Part shown: positions 33,879 to 48,121 of the stretch, one piece after another
Layout: each line of letters opens with the position of its first letter
How positions within the stretch are numbered: position 1 is the stretch's first letter
Assembly: GCA_014651175.1 (NCBI GenBank)
Contig: BMWJ01000010.1
Coordinates: 228,582 to 292,581, forward strand
From: Streptomyces clavifer
GTDB taxonomy: Bacteria; Actinomycetota; Actinomycetes; Streptomycetales; Streptomycetaceae
Direction: 5' to 3'
DNA length: 64,000 nucleotides
Position numbers and translations under genes: made by a program
Notes under the pieces: model-generated
What the model was told of the DNA's origin: nothing
Database searches by the model: none
What the model saw: the letters and a program-made list of their open reading frames with translations, nothing else

Positions 33879-36382
33879 CAGTCACCACGAGTGCGCCCTC
33901 CGGGGGCGGCGAGGCGGCCATCCCGCCCGAGGACCTGGTCACGCTGACGATCGACGGCATCGAGATCAGTGTCCCCAAGGGCACCCTGGTCATCCGCGCC
34001 GCCGAGCTCCTCGGCATCGAGATCCCGCGCTTCTGCGACCACCCGCTCCTCGACCCGGCCGGCGCCTGCCGGCAGTGCATCGTCGAGGTCGAGGGCCAGC
34101 GCAAGCCGATGGCGTCCTGCACCATCACGTGCACCGACGGCATGGTCGTGAAGTCGCAGATCACCTCACCGGTCGCGGAGAAGGCCCAGAAGGGGGTGAT
34201 GGAGCTCCTGCTCATCAACCACCCGCTGGACTGCCCGGTCTGCGACAAGGGCGGCGAGTGCCCCCTGCAGAACCAGGCGATGTCGCACGGCGGCGCCGAC
34301 TCCCGCTTCGACGGGAAGAAGCGCACCTTCGAGAAGCCCGTCCCCATCTCCACCCAGGTGCTGCTGGACCGCGAGCGGTGCGTGCTCTGCGCACGCTGCA
34401 CCCGGTTCTCCAACCAGGTGGCCGGCGACCCGATGATCGAACTGATCGAGCGCGGCGCCCTCCAGCAGGTCGGTACGGGACAGGGCGACCCCTTCGAGTC
34501 GTACTTCTCCGGGAACACCATCCAGATCTGCCCGGTCGGCGCGCTCACCTCGGCGGCGTACCGCTTCCGCTCACGGCCCTTCGACCTGGTGTCGACGCCG
34601 TCGGTGTGCGAGCACTGCGCGGGCGGCTGCGCGACCCGGACCGACCACCGGCGCGGCAAGGTCATGCGGCGGCTCGCCTCCAACGACCCCGAGGTCAACG
34701 AGGAGTGGCTCTGCGACAAGGGGCGCTTCGGGTTCCGCTACGCCCAGCAGCGCGACCGGCTCACCACTCCGCTCGTGCGCAACGCGGACGGTGTCCTCGA
34801 AGCGGCGAGCTGGCCCGAGGCGCTGGCCGCCGCGGCGGCCGGCCTCTCCGCCGCCCGCGGCAGGGCCGCCGTCCTCACCGGCGGCCGGCTGACCGTCGAG
34901 GACGCCTACGCGTACAGCAAGTTCGCGCGGATCGCCCTCGGCACCAACGACATCGACTTCCGCGCCCGGATCCACAGCGGTGAGGAGGCCGACTTCCTGG
35001 CCGCGCGGGTGGCCGGACGCGGACGCGACCTGGACGGCGGCGGGGTCACGTACACCTCGCTGGAGAAGGCCCCGGCGGTCCTGCTGGCCGGTTTCGAGTC
35101 GGAAGAGGAGGCGCCCGGCGTCTTCCTGCGGCTGCGCAAGGCCCACCGCAAGCACGGACAGCGGACGTTCGCTCTCGCCTCGCACACCACCCGGGGCCTG
35201 GAGAAGGCGGGCGGCACCCTGCTCCCCGCCGCGCCCGGCACCGAGACCGAGTGGCTGGACGCGCTCGCGGGCGGGGTCGGCCTGGACGGTGAGGGAGCCG
35301 TGGCAGCCGAGGCGCTGCGCGGTGAGGGCGCCCTGATCGTCGTGGGCGAGCGGCTCGCCGGAGTGCCCGGTGCGCTGACCGCCGTCGTACGGACCGCCGC
35401 CGCGACCGGAGCCACGCTCGTGTGGATCCCGCGGCGGGCCGGTGAGCGCGGTGCCCTGGAGGCCGGAGCGCTCCCGTCAGTGCTGCCCGGCGGCCGTCCG
35501 GCGACCGATCCGCGGGCCAGGGAGGAGGTGGCGTCCGTCTGGGGCGTCGCCGAACTGCCCTCCCGCTTCGGCCGCGACACCGGCCAGATCGTGGAGGCCG
35601 CGGCCACCGGCGAGCTGGCCGCGCTGCTGGTCGCGGGCGTCGACCCCGAGGACCTGCCGGACCCGGCCCGCGCCGTGGAGGCGCTGGAGGCGGTCGGCTT
35701 CCTGGTCTCGCTGGAGCTGCGCCCCGGCGCGGTCACCGAGCGCGCCGACGTGGTCCTGCCCGTCGCCGCCGTCGCGGAGAAGCCCGGCACCTTCCTCAAC
35801 TGGGAGGGCCGGGCGCGCATGTTCGAGGCCGCGCTCAAGCCCGAGCAGTTGCCGCGCACGCTCTGCCCGACCGACGCGCGGGTGCTGCACATGCTGGCCG
35901 ACGCACTGGACGTGCACCTCGCCCTGCCGGACCTGCGTGCGGCGCGCCGCGAGCTGGACCGGCTCGGCGGCTGGCAGGGTACCCACGCCGAGGACCCGCG
36001 GGCGACGTCCCGGCCGGTGCCCCGGGCCGGCGACGGCGAGGCGGTCCTCGCCGGCCACCGGATGCTGCTCGACCGGGGCCGGCTGCAGGAGGGCGACGAG
36101 GCCCTGGCCGGTACCCGGCACGCGGCCGTCGCCCGGTTGTCCGCCACCACGGCGGCCGAGACCGGTGTGAAGGACGGCGACCTGCTGGCCGTCACCGGCC
36201 CGGCCGGCACCACGGAACTCCCGCTGGTGGTCACCGACATGCCGGACCGTGTGGTGTGGGTGCCGCTCAACTCCGTCGGCCGGGGCGTCCCGGCCGACAC
36301 GGGTGCGGTCCCCGGTGCGCTGGTCCGGATCGGTCCCGCCGCCCCGGGTTCCCACGACGCCGCATCGGAGGTACGGGCGTGA
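33875..36382 (+). CDS. nuoG: NADH-quinone oxidoreductase subunit G
   Basis: 835 residues. The N-terminal [2Fe-2S] N1b ligands are Cys54, Cys65, Cys68 and Cys82. The His-coordinated N5 motif ([14 protein letters not shown]) and the N4 motif (CVLCARC, then CPVGAL) follow. Then comes CEHCAGGC with a later LCDKG, the pattern of the extra N7 cluster. The remainder is the molybdopterin-type domain, degenerate as in other complex I 75-kDa subunits. It is somewhat shorter than E. coli NuoG (908). It overlaps nuoF and nuoH by 4 nt each. Confidence 0.97.
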   Translation: MTVTTSAPSGGGEAAIPPEDLVTLTIDGIEISVPKGTLVIRAAELLGIEIPRFCDHPLLDPAGACRQCIVEVEGQRKPMASCTITCTDGMVVKSQITSPVAEKAQKGVMELLLINHPLDCPVCDKGGECPLQNQAMSHGGADSRFDGKKRTFEKPVPISTQVLLDRERCVLCARCTRFSNQVAGDPMIELIERGALQQVGTGQGDPFESYFSGNTIQICPVGALTSAAYRFRSRPFDLVSTPSVCEHCAGGCATRTDHRRGKVMRRLASNDPEVNEEWLCDKGRFGFRYAQQRDRLTTPLVRNADGVLEAASWPEALAAAAAGLSAARGRAAVLTGGRLTVEDAYAYSKFARIALGTNDIDFRARIHSGEEADFLAARVAGRGRDLDGGGVTYTSLEKAPAVLLAGFESEEEAPGVFLRLRKAHRKHGQRTFALASHTTRGLEKAGGTLLPAAPGTETEWLDALAGGVGLDGEGAVAAEALRGEGALIVVGERLAGVPGALTAVVRTAAATGATLVWIPRRAGERGALEAGALPSVLPGGRPATDPRAREEVASVWGVAELPSRFGRDTGQIVEAAATGELAALLVAGVDPEDLPDPARAVEALEAVGFLVSLELRPGAVTERADVVLPVAAVAEKPGTFLNWEGRARMFEAALKPEQLPRTLCPTDARVLHMLADALDVHLALPDLRAARRELDRLGGWQGTHAEDPRATSRPVPRAGDGEAVLAGHRMLLDRGRLQEGDEALAGTRHAAVARLSATTAAETGVKDGDLLAVTGPAGTTELPLVVTDMPDRVVWVPLNSVGRGVPADTGAVPGALVRIGPAAPGSHDAASEVRA

Positions 36383-37797
36383 CTGGCCTCGTCCCACTCG
36401 CGACGGCACCGCACAGTGCCGTCCTCGCCGCCGAGGATCTCTCGATGTTCGGCACGGACCCCTGGTGGCTCGTCGTCGTCAAGGCGGTGTTCTGCTTCGC
36501 GTTCCTGATGGTGACCGTGCTCTTCTCCATCGTGTGGGAGCGCAAGGTCGTCGCCTGGATGCAGTTGCGCATCGGCCCGAACCGGCACGGTCCCTGGGGC
36601 ATGCTCCAGTCGCTCGCCGACGGCATCAAGCTGATACTCAAGGAAGACGTCGTCGTCAAGCGGGCCGACAAGGTCGTCTACATCCTGGCGCCGATCATCG
36701 CCGCGGCCCCCGCGTTCATGGCGATCGCGGTGATCCCGTTCGGCCCGTCCGGCAACGAGGTGTCGATCTTCGGGCAGCGCACGACGATGCAGCTGACCGA
36801 CCTGCCGATCGCGATGCTGTACATCCTCGCGATCGCCTCCGTCGGCATCTACGGCATCGTGCTGGCCGGCTGGTCCTCCGGATCGACGTACCCGCTGCTC
36901 GGCGGTCTGCGCTCGTGCGCCCAGATGATCAGCTACGAGATCGCCATGGGCGCCGCGTTCGCCTCGGTGTTCCTCTACTCCGGCTCGATGTCGACCTCGA
37001 AGATCGTGGAGGCGCAGGAGGACCGCTGGTTCATCATCCTGCTGCCGGTCTCCTTCATCATCTACGTCGTCACGATGGTCGGGGAGACCAACCGGGCCCC
37101 GTTCGACATGCCGGAGTCCGAGGGTGACCTGGTCGGCGGCTTCAACACCGAGTACTCCTCGATCAAGTTCGCGATGTTCATGCTCGCCGAGTACGTCAAC
37201 ATGGTCACCGTCTCCGCGGTCTCCGTGACCCTCTTCCTGGGCGGCTGGCGGGCTCCGTACCCGATCAGCACCTTCTGGGAGGGCGCGAACCACGGCTGGT
37301 GGCCGATGCTCTGGTTCGTCATCAAGGTCCAGCTGCTGCTGTTCTTCTTCATCTGGCTGCGCGGCACCCTGCCCAGGGTCCGCTACGACCAGCTGATGAA
37401 GCTGGGCTGGAAGGTCCTGATCCCGGTCTCCGTGGTCTGGCTGATGCTGGTCGCCACGGTCAGGGCGCTGCGCAACGAGGGGTACGACTTCTCGAAGATC
37501 GTGCTGTACGTCGCCGGGGCCGTCATCGCGATCCTGCTGATCTCCTTCGTCGCCGACATCTTCCGGGACCGGAAGGCCAAGGCCGTCGAGGCCGAGGCCG
37601 GACCCGAGCCGGCGTTCGACCCGATGGCGGGCGGATTCCCGGTGCCGCCGCTGCCCGGCCAGACCCTGCCCCCGGTGCCGCGCCGAAGGCCACGACGCGA
37701 GCGCGAGCTCGTTGTCAGTGGCGGGCCGGATACTCAGGGTGACGAAACCGCGAGTGGCGGACGTACGAGTGACGGAAAGGAGGCTGACGGTGTCTGA
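36379..37797 (+). CDS. nuoH: NADH-quinone oxidoreductase subunit H
   Basis: 472 residues from GTG 36379. Eight helices and the quinone-site loops [29 protein letters not shown], and [26 protein letters not shown] identify ND1. The normal core ends around residue 395; the last ~75 residues are a charged, Pro/Arg-rich cytoplasmic tail, about 150 residues longer overall than E. coli NuoH (325). The final 8 nt overlap the nuoI start, with its ribosome site GGAAAGGAGG inside nuoH. Confidence 0.98.
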   Translation: MTGLVPLATAPHSAVLAAEDLSMFGTDPWWLVVVKAVFCFAFLMVTVLFSIVWERKVVAWMQLRIGPNRHGPWGMLQSLADGIKLILKEDVVVKRADKVVYILAPIIAAAPAFMAIAVIPFGPSGNEVSIFGQRTTMQLTDLPIAMLYILAIASVGIYGIVLAGWSSGSTYPLLGGLRSCAQMISYEIAMGAAFASVFLYSGSMSTSKIVEAQEDRWFIILLPVSFIIYVVTMVGETNRAPFDMPESEGDLVGGFNTEYSSIKFAMFMLAEYVNMVTVSAVSVTLFLGGWRAPYPISTFWEGANHGWWPMLWFVIKVQLLLFFFIWLRGTLPRVRYDQLMKLGWKVLIPVSVVWLMLVATVRALRNEGYDFSKIVLYVAGAVIAILLISFVADIFRDRKAKAVEAEAGPEPAFDPMAGGFPVPPLPGQTLPPVPRRRPRRERELVVSGGPDTQGDETASGGRTSDGKEADGV

Positions 37798-38395
37798 GTC
37801 CTCAGAGCACCCGGAGTCCTCAGGGGAGAAGTTCCTGAATCCGGTGGCCGGCTTCGGCGTGACCTTCAAGGCCATGTTCAAGAAGCGGCTGACCGAGCAG
37901 TACCCGGAGACGCAGAAGGTGACGGCGCCGCGCTTCCACGGCCGGCACCAGCTCAACCGTCATCCGGACGGACTGGAGAAGTGCGTCGGCTGCGAGCTGT
38001 GCGCCTGGGCGTGTCCGGCGGACGCCATCTACGTGGAGGGCGCGGACAACACCGACGAGGAGCGCTACTCCCCGGGGGAGCGCTACGGCCGCGTCTACCA
38101 GATCAACTACGCGCGCTGCATCCTGTGCGGGCTCTGCATCGAGGCGTGCCCCACCCGGGCACTGACCATGACGAACGAGTTCGAGCTCGCCAACACCACC
38201 CGCGAGAGCCTGATCTACACCAAGGACGAGCTGCTCGCGGGGCTGGAGGAAGGCATGGTCGACAGCCCGCACGCGATCTTCCCCGGCATGGACGAACAGG
38301 ACTACTACCGGGGCCTGGTGACCGAGGCCGCGTCCGGTACGGAGCGCCAGACGGCCGTCTCCAAGGGCGAATCGGACAAGGGGGCGGACGCATGA
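37790..38395 (+). CDS. nuoI: NADH-quinone oxidoreductase subunit I (N6a/N6b)
   Basis: 201 residues from GTG 37790, placed by the GGAAAGGAGG site inside nuoH. Two ferredoxin motifs, [12 protein letters not shown] and [12 protein letters not shown], supply clusters N6a and N6b linking N5 to N2. Its ends carry acidic extensions. It overlaps nuoH by 8 nt and nuoJ by 4 nt. Confidence 0.98.
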   Translation: MSESSEHPESSGEKFLNPVAGFGVTFKAMFKKRLTEQYPETQKVTAPRFHGRHQLNRHPDGLEKCVGCELCAWACPADAIYVEGADNTDEERYSPGERYGRVYQINYARCILCGLCIEACPTRALTMTNEFELANTTRESLIYTKDELLAGLEEGMVDSPHAIFPGMDEQDYYRGLVTEAASGTERQTAVSKGESDKGADA

Positions 38396-39273
38396 CCTCC
38401 GGCCTGGCCGCAGCGGCCACCCTCACCTCGACCGGCGAGGCCGTCCAGTTCTGGCTGCTCGGCACCGTCGCCGTCGTCGGCGCGCTCGCCACCGTCCTGA
38501 TGAAGAAGGCGGTGCACAGCGCGCTGTCGCTGGCCGGCACCATGATCGTGCTGGCCGTCTTCTACCTCGCCAACGGCGCCTACTTCCTGGGCATCGTCCA
38601 GGTCGTCGTCTACACCGGCGCGATCATGATGCTGTTCCTCTTCGTGGTCATGCTCGTCGGCGTCACGGCGGCGGACTCGCTCAAGGAGACCCTCAAGGGC
38701 CAGCGCTGGCTGGCCGCCGCCTGCGGCCTCGGCTTCGGCATCCTCCTGATCGCCGGTATCGGCCAGGCGTCGCTGAGCAGCTTCAACGGCCTGGGTGCGG
38801 CGAACGCCCGGCACGGCGGGAACGTCGAGGGCCTCGCCAACCTCATCTTCACCAAGTACGTCTTCGCGTTCGAGATCACGGGTGCCCTGCTGATCACGGC
38901 GACCGTGGGCGCGATGCTGCTCACGCACCGCGAGCGCACCGAACGCGCCAAGAGCCAGCGGGAGATGTCGCAGGAGCGGGTGCGCAGCAGCCACCTGCCA
39001 CCGCTGCCCGCCCCCGGCGTCTACGCACGGCACAACGCCGTGGACATCGCCGGACTGCTGCCGGACGGGACCCCGTCCGAGCTCACCGTCATGCAGACGC
39101 TGCGGCGGCGCGGCCAGATCCGCGACGTGTCGGACGAGTCGCTGGCCGACCTCAAGGCGCTGGAACAGCGCTCCGGGGAGCGGCTGGGCCGTGACCGCGC
39201 GGACGACGGCCTCGCGAAGAACGACAGCGCGGGCAAGGACCTCGCAGAAGATGGGGAGGAGGTCGCCAAGTGA
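38392..39273 (+). CDS. nuoJ: NADH-quinone oxidoreductase subunit J
   Basis: 293 residues from ATG 38392, overlapping the nuoI stop. The ND6-type core of five helices includes [27 protein letters not shown] with the pi-bulge region of helix 3. It is followed by a ~115-residue hydrophilic tail with [19 protein letters not shown] and [12 protein letters not shown], rich in Asp and Arg, longer than in E. coli (184 total). Function of the tail is unknown. The nuoK GTG overlaps its stop. Confidence 0.97.
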   Translation: MTSGLAAAATLTSTGEAVQFWLLGTVAVVGALATVLMKKAVHSALSLAGTMIVLAVFYLANGAYFLGIVQVVVYTGAIMMLFLFVVMLVGVTAADSLKETLKGQRWLAAACGLGFGILLIAGIGQASLSSFNGLGAANARHGGNVEGLANLIFTKYVFAFEITGALLITATVGAMLLTHRERTERAKSQREMSQERVRSSHLPPLPAPGVYARHNAVDIAGLLPDGTPSELTVMQTLRRRGQIRDVSDESLADLKALEQRSGERLGRDRADDGLAKNDSAGKDLAEDGEEVAK

Positions 39274-39569
39274 ATCCGGTCAACTACCTGTACCTCGCGG
39301 CCCTTTTGTTCACGATCGGTGCCTCCGGCGTGCTGATCAGGCGGAACGCGATCGTGGTGTTCATGTGCATCGAGCTGATGCTCAACGCCTGCAACCTCAC
39401 GCTCGTCGCGTTCTCCCGGATGCACGGAAACCTCGACGGCCAGATCATCGCCTTCTTCACGATGGTCGTCGCCGCCGCGGAGGTCGTCGTCGGGCTCGCG
39501 ATCATCGTGTCGCTGTTCCGTTCCCGCCACTCGGCCTCGGTCGACGACGCCAGCCTGATGAAGCTGTAA
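39270..39569 (+). CDS. nuoK: NADH-quinone oxidoreductase subunit K
   Basis: 99 residues from GTG 39270. Three helices carry the conserved membrane glutamates in [15 protein letters not shown] and [18 protein letters not shown], which belong to the proton path at the E-channel. Standard ND4L length. Overlaps nuoJ by 4 nt; 12 nt before nuoL. Confidence 0.98.
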   Translation: MNPVNYLYLAALLFTIGASGVLIRRNAIVVFMCIELMLNACNLTLVAFSRMHGNLDGQIIAFFTMVVAAAEVVVGLAIIVSLFRSRHSASVDDASLMKL

Positions 39570-39581
39570 GGGGTCGGAATC

Positions 39582-41477
<1,896 letters not shown>

Positions 41478-41481
41478 TCCC

Positions 41482-43053
41482 ATGTCCTTTCCCCTCCTGA
41501 CAGCGACGGCGGCGCTCCCGGCGATCGGCGCGATCGTCACCGCCGCCGTCCCCGCCGCACAGCGCACCGCGGCCAAATGGCTCGCGCTGTTCTTCTCGCT
41601 GGGCACCCTCGTCCTGGCCGGCATCGTGTTCGTCCGCTTCGAACCCGGCGGCGACCGCTACCAGCTGACCGAATCGCACGCCTGGATCGCGGACTTCGGC
41701 GTCCGGTACGAGCTGGGGGTCGACGGCATCGGGGTGGCGCTCCTCGCGCTCACCGCGCTGCTGATCCCCTTCGTCATCCTGGCCGGCTGGCATGACGCCG
41801 ACCCCCTGGAGACGAAATCCTCCCGGTGGCGGCCCACCCAGGGCTTCTTCGCGCTGATCCTGATGGTCGAGGCGATGGTGATCCTCTCCTTCGAGGCCAC
41901 CGACGTCTTCCTCTTCTACATCCTCTTCGAAGCCATGCTCATCCCGATGTACTTCCTCATCGGAGGCTTCGGGGACCGGGCGCACGCGGGCACCGACGAG
42001 AACGCGGCGGCCCAGCGCAGCTACGCGGCCGTGAAGTTCCTCCTCTACAACCTCGCCGGCGGGCTCATCATGCTGGCCGCCGTCATCGGGCTCTACGTGG
42101 TCGCGGGCAGCTTCTCGCTCTCCGAGATCGCGGAGGCCCGGGCCAACGGCTCGCTGGAGATGGCGAGCAGCACCGAGCGGTGGCTGTTCCTCGGATTCTT
42201 CTTCGCCTTCGCGGTGAAGGCCCCGCTGTGGCCACTGCACACCTGGCTGCCCAACGCCATGGGCGAGGCGACCACCCCGGTGGCCGTCCTGATCACCGCG
42301 GTCGTCGACAAGGTCGGCACCTTCGCGATGCTCCGCTTCTGCCTCCAGCTGTTCCCGGAGGCCAGCAAGTGGGCCACACCGGTGATCCTGGTCCTGGCGC
42401 TCATCTCCATCATCTACGGGGCGCTGCTCGCGGTCGGCCAGCGCGACATCAAGCGGCTCATCGCCTACGCGTCGATCTCGCACTTCGGCTTCATCGTGCT
42501 CGGCATCTTCGCGATGACGAGTCAGGGCCAGTCCGGCGCCACGCTCTACATGGTCAACCACGGGCTGTCGACGGCCGCGCTGATGCTGGTCGCCGGATTC
42601 CTGATCACCCGGCGCGGCTCGCGCCTCATCGCCGACTACGGCGGGGTGCAGAAGGTGGCGCCGGTGCTGGCGGGCACGTTCCTGATCGGCGGCCTGGCGA
42701 CGCTCTCGCTGCCCGGCCTCGCGCCGTTCGTGAGTGAGTTCCTCGTCCTGGTCGGCGCGTTCAGCGCGTATCCGGTGGTCGGCGTCATCGCCACCCTGGG
42801 CATCGTGCTCGCCGCCCTCTACGTCCTCGTCCTCTACCAGCGGACGATGACGGGACCGGTCGGGGAGAAGATCGGGGGCATGCCCGACCTCAGGGTCCGT
42901 GAGCTGGCGGTGGCCCTCCCGCTGATCGCCGTGCTGATCTTCCTGGGCGTCTTCCCGAAGCCGCTCACCGAGGTCGTCAACCCGGCGGTGCAGCACACCA
43001 TGCAGGACGTACAGAAGAAGGACCCCCAGCCCGAGGTGGAGGCCGCCAAGTGA
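41482..43053 (+). CDS. nuoM: NADH-quinone oxidoreductase subunit M
   Basis: 523 residues. The ND4 pattern includes LFEAMLIPMYFLIGGFG, KAPLWPLHTWLPNAMGEATTPVAVLITAVVDKVGTFAMLRF, and GQRDIKRLIAYASISHFGFI. It is a proton-translocating membrane subunit. The stop codon TGA overlaps the GTG of nuoN. Confidence 0.98.
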   Translation: MSFPLLTATAALPAIGAIVTAAVPAAQRTAAKWLALFFSLGTLVLAGIVFVRFEPGGDRYQLTESHAWIADFGVRYELGVDGIGVALLALTALLIPFVILAGWHDADPLETKSSRWRPTQGFFALILMVEAMVILSFEATDVFLFYILFEAMLIPMYFLIGGFGDRAHAGTDENAAAQRSYAAVKFLLYNLAGGLIMLAAVIGLYVVAGSFSLSEIAEARANGSLEMASSTERWLFLGFFFAFAVKAPLWPLHTWLPNAMGEATTPVAVLITAVVDKVGTFAMLRFCLQLFPEASKWATPVILVLALISIIYGALLAVGQRDIKRLIAYASISHFGFIVLGIFAMTSQGQSGATLYMVNHGLSTAALMLVAGFLITRRGSRLIADYGGVQKVAPVLAGTFLIGGLATLSLPGLAPFVSEFLVLVGAFSAYPVVGVIATLGIVLAALYVLVLYQRTMTGPVGEKIGGMPDLRVRELAVALPLIAVLIFLGVFPKPLTEVVNPAVQHTMQDVQKKDPQPEVEAAK

Positions 43054-44714
43054 GCGCAACAGCTGTCCACAGCCTGTGGACAAGGGCGGGCGAGGTGACG
43101 ACGGCCGCGCCGGGCGACAAGTTCACCGCCCCGACCATCGAGTACGCCCAACTGGCTCCCGTCCTGATCGTGGTCGGTGTCGCCGTCCTGGGCATCCTGG
43201 TGGAGGCCTTCGTCCCGCGCCGGGCCCGGTACACCACGCAGGTGTTCCTGACGGTCGTCGCCCTCGCCGCCGCGTTCGCCGCGGTCGTGGGGCTCGCGGC
43301 CGGCGGGTACGCCGGCGAGAAGGCGCAGATCGCCGCGATGGGAGCCGTCGCCGTCGACGGACCCACCCTGTTCCTGCAGGGCACCATCCTGCTCGTCTCG
43401 ATGGTCTCCGTGTTCACCTTCGCCGAACGGCGCCTCGACCCGGCCGCGCACGGCAACCGCGTGGACTCCTTCGCCGCGCAGGCCGGTGCGGTCCCCGGCA
43501 GCGACAGCGAGAAGGCGGCGGTCAAGGCCGGGTTCACCACGACCGAGGTCTTCCCGCTGGTCCTCTTCTCCGTGGCGGGCATGCTGGTCTTCCCGGCCGC
43601 CAACGACCTGCTGACCCTCTTCATCGCGCTCGAGGTCTTCTCCCTCCCGCTCTACCTCCTGTGCGCCGTCGCCCGCCGCAAGCGGCTGATGTCGCAGGAG
43701 GCCGCGGTGAAGTACTTCCTGCTCGGCGCCTTCTCCTCGGCGTTCCTGCTCTTCGGCATCGCACTGCTCTACGGCTACGCCGGCACCGTCTCGTACGCCG
43801 GCATCGCGAACGTCGTCGACGGCACCGTCCAGGAGATCGACCCCGCGCTCGCGTCCACCATGGGCAACGACGCGCTGCTGCTCATCGGCGCCGCGATGAT
43901 CCTCATGGGGCTGCTCTTCAAGGTCGGCGCGGTCCCGTTCCACATGTGGACCCCGGACGTCTACCAGGGCGCGCCCACCCCGGTGACGGGCTTCATGGCC
44001 GCGGCCACGAAGGTCGCCGCGTTCGGCGCGCTGCTGCGCCTGCTGTACGTGGTGCTGCCCGGCCTCACCTGGGATCTGCGTCCGGTCATGTGGGGCGTCG
44101 CGATCGTCACGATGCTGGGCGGGGCGATCGTCGCGATCACCCAGACCGACATCAAGCGGCTGCTGGCCTACTCCTCGATCGCGCACGCGGGCTTCATCCT
44201 CGCCGGTGTCATCGCGGCCAGCCCGGAGGGCGTCTCGTCCGTCCTCTTCTACCTGGGCGTGTACTCCTTCGTGACCGTCGGCGCCTTCGCCGTCGTCACC
44301 CTGGTGCGCGACGCGGGCGGTGAGGCGACGCACCTGTCGAAGTGGGCCGGGCTCGGCCGGCGCTCCCCGCTGACGGCGGCCGTCTTCGCAGTGTTCCTGC
44401 TGTCCTTCGCCGGCATCCCGCTCACCTCGGGCTTCTCCGGCAAGTTCGCCGTCTTCAAGGCGGCGGCGGACGGCGGCGCGGGCGGACTGGTGGTGGTCGG
44501 TGTGATCTCGTCGGCCATCGCCGCGTTCTTCTACCTGCGGGTCATCGTCCTGATGTTCTTCAGCGAGCCGAAGGCGGACGGCCCCACGGTCGCCGTCCCG
44601 TCCCCGCTGACGATGACCACGATCGCGGTCGGTGTCGCGGTCACCCTGGTGCTGGGCCTGGCCCCGCAGTACTTCCTGGACCTGGCGAGCCAGGCGGGAG
44701 TGTTCGTGCGGTAA
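43050..44714 (+). CDS. nuoN: NADH-quinone oxidoreductase subunit N
   Basis: 554 residues from GTG 43050 (GGTGGAGG upstream), overlapping nuoM by 4 nt. Features of ND2 are present: [46 protein letters not shown], and [22 protein letters not shown]. It is somewhat longer than E. coli NuoN (485), with an N-terminal extension whose DNA holds a DnaA-box palindrome. It is the last gene of the operon, which is complete (nuoA to N) and ends in the hairpin at 44729-44778. Confidence 0.98.
   Translation: MSATAVHSLWTRAGEVTTAAPGDKFTAPTIEYAQLAPVLIVVGVAVLGILVEAFVPRRARYTTQVFLTVVALAAAFAAVVGLAAGGYAGEKAQIAAMGAVAVDGPTLFLQGTILLVSMVSVFTFAERRLDPAAHGNRVDSFAAQAGAVPGSDSEKAAVKAGFTTTEVFPLVLFSVAGMLVFPAANDLLTLFIALEVFSLPLYLLCAVARRKRLMSQEAAVKYFLLGAFSSAFLLFGIALLYGYAGTVSYAGIANVVDGTVQEIDPALASTMGNDALLLIGAAMILMGLLFKVGAVPFHMWTPDVYQGAPTPVTGFMAAATKVAAFGALLRLLYVVLPGLTWDLRPVMWGVAIVTMLGGAIVAITQTDIKRLLAYSSIAHAGFILAGVIAASPEGVSSVLFYLGVYSFVTVGAFAVVTLVRDAGGEATHLSKWAGLGRRSPLTAAVFAVFLLSFAGIPLTSGFSGKFAVFKAAADGGAGGLVVVGVISSAIAAFFYLRVIVLMFFSEPKADGPTVAVPSPLTMTTIAVGVAVTLVLGLAPQYFLDLASQAGVFVR
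43064..43083. promoter_or_regulatory. Palindromic DnaA-box pair at the start of nuoN
   Basis: A perfect inverted repeat, TGTCCACAGCCTGTGGACA (43064-43082), is contained in the fifth to eleventh codons of nuoN. With the following A it includes a full Streptomyces DnaA box (TTGTCCACA, minus strand, 43075-43083). Confidence 0.6.
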
Positions 44715-44728
44715 CGCACAGCAGCACC

Positions 44729-44778
44729 ACGACGACGCCGGACGGGCCCTGGAAGTCAAGCCCGTCCGGCGTTGTCGT
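44729..44778 (+). terminator. nuo operon terminator
   Basis: Two 18-nt arms pair with one mismatch, around a 14-nt loop, 15 nt after the nuoN stop. It separates nuo from recQ. Confidence 0.85.
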
Positions 44779-44848
44779 ACACGGCGCCTATGGTTGCTGT
44801 GGACGGTTGGACAGCGACACGGACGGTACGGACGGGCGGACGGGAACG

Positions 44849-46888
<2,040 letters not shown>

Positions 46889-46911
46889 GCGTGCGACGGG
46901 CGGCGACGGGT

Positions 46912-47517
46912 CTACTCCCGCGCCGCCCGGCGGCGCGGGGTGATGGCGGTGAGATCGAGATCGATCTCGAAGGGTACGGAGACCTTCATCCGGTCGTGGA
47001 AGATCCCGGTGGAGGTGTAGGTTCCGGTGGCCGGCTCCAGCTCGAAGACGTAGACCACGGCACGGCCGTCGTGATTCTCCACCCGCCAGAAGTGCGGAAT
47101 CCTGGCCCGGGCGTACTTCACCGGCTTGGTCTCCCGGTCCCGTGAGCGTGATTCCGGCGAGACGACCTCGATGGCCAACTGGACGGACTCGGCGGGGAAA
47201 CGGGTCTGGTCCGGGTTCTGGATGATCTCGCCGTCGACGACGATGACGTCGGGCTCGGGCCGGTTGTAGCGGTCGATGTCGATGGTGAACTCGCGCACGA
47301 CCTCCAGTTCTGGCGGCGCCAGCGACTGCAGCTGCCATTCGAAGAAGCTGACCGCCCGTGAATGGAACAGCGTCTGCGGACTCACGAAAACCAAACTCCC
47401 GTCGATCAGCTCCGTGTGCGGAGGCAGATTCGGGAGTGTGTCCAGGTCATCGGCGGTCCAGCCGCCCACGGGCGGAACCGCCCATCGCGGCTCGGGTGCC
47501 TCGGGTTCGATGCTCAT
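46912..47517 (-). CDS. Uma2 family (DUF820) putative restriction-type nuclease-fold protein
   Basis: 201 residues from ATG 47517 (GGGAGC upstream). The Uma2 pattern is visible: HTELIDGSLVFVSPQTLFHSRAV, RYNRPEPDVIVVD, VQLAIEVVSPESRSRDRETKPVKYARARIPHFWRVEN. Asp (EPDVIVVD), Glu (AIEVVSP) and Lys (ETKPVKY) form a PD-(D/E)xK-like triad. These proteins are multiplied in actinomycetes with unclear function. The final ~12 codons overlap a palindrome acting as terminator. Confidence 0.85.
   Translation of the reverse strand: MSIEPEAPEPRWAVPPVGGWTADDLDTLPNLPPHTELIDGSLVFVSPQTLFHSRAVSFFEWQLQSLAPPELEVVREFTIDIDRYNRPEPDVIVVDGEIIQNPDQTRFPAESVQLAIEVVSPESRSRDRETKPVKYARARIPHFWRVENHDGRAVVYVFELEPATGTYTSTGIFHDRMKVSVPFEIDLDLTAITPRRRAARE
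46917..46939. terminator. Palindromic terminator between recQ and the Uma2 gene
   Basis: CCCGCGCCGCC / GGCGGCGCGGG around one base (realistically a 10-bp stem with a 3-nt loop), lying in the last codons of the Uma2 gene and 29 nt after the recQ stop. It may serve both strands. Confidence 0.6.
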
Positions 47518-47599
47518 CGGTGCTCCCATACGAAGGAGTCTCGCGGGTTCGTCCAGCGTATCCGCCGACAACCGGAGCAAGCCCACCCGCACGTGTGCA

Positions 47600-48022
47600 C
47601 GACTCACGCGTCGTTGACCACCGCCCCCTTGCCGCGTAAGCGCGTACGTCCGCGCCCGGGTCGGCGAGCGCTCCGGGCTTCCCGGGGGTGTCACGGGCGG
47701 CCGTGTGGTGGAGCAGCGCGAGCACCGCTGCCTTGCGTACTTCGGCGTGGGGATCGCCCAGGGCTCCGGTCGGCGGGGCGGCCGTGCCGCCGGTGCGCAC
47801 CTGGTGGCGCAGCAGGCCGAGGAAGCGGCGGGTCTCCCTGCGCAGGACGCCGCGCTGCACCAGGGCGTCCGTGCGGAGGCCCGTCCCCGGCATGCCGCGC
47901 AGGAGCACGGCGAGGAGCGGGTCCGGCGGATCCGGCGGATTCACCACGTGCACCCGGACGTCCTCCCCGGTGATCCGCGCCTGAAGCTCCAGCTCCGGCG
48001 CGGCCAGGACGGCTTCGGCCAT
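47600..48022 (-). pseudogene. Decayed HEAT-repeat protein
   Basis: Starting MAEAVLAAPELELQARITGEDVRVHVVNPPDPPDPL, the frame keeps one HEAT unit, GDPHAEVRKAAVLALLHH, and a second, ADPGADVRAYAA, then drifts into Arg/Ser/Thr-rich sequence. In another frame the sequence RGKGAVVNDA followed by TGA would give a normal ending at about 47600, indicating a frameshift near 47625. The continuing frame would run into the start of the Uma2 gene. HEAT repeat proteins are scaffold-like; the intact relative at 60340-60885 in this window has the same repeat type. A very short coupled frame lies immediately upstream. Confidence 0.45.
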
Positions 48023-48025
48023 CGC

Positions 48026-48121
48026 CTACTCCAGGCACCGGACCCGGCACAGGGGCCTGCCCCGTACGGGGTCCAGGGCGGGCAGCGGCAGCTCTTCGGG
48101 GAGCGTCGGCCGGTCGTTCAC
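48026..48121 (-). CDS. Small 31-residue frame coupled to fahA
   Basis: VNDRPTLPEELPLPALDPVR is followed by GRPLCRVRCLE and TAG at 48026. Its GTG overlaps the fahA stop by 4 nt (GTGA), the same coupling seen throughout the genome, and the next frame (MAEAVL) starts 3 nt after the stop. It could be the first part of the decayed HEAT gene, separated by a premature stop, or a real small protein. No homology was recognised. Confidence 0.35.
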   Translation of the reverse strand: MNDRPTLPEELPLPALDPVRGRPLCRVRCLE

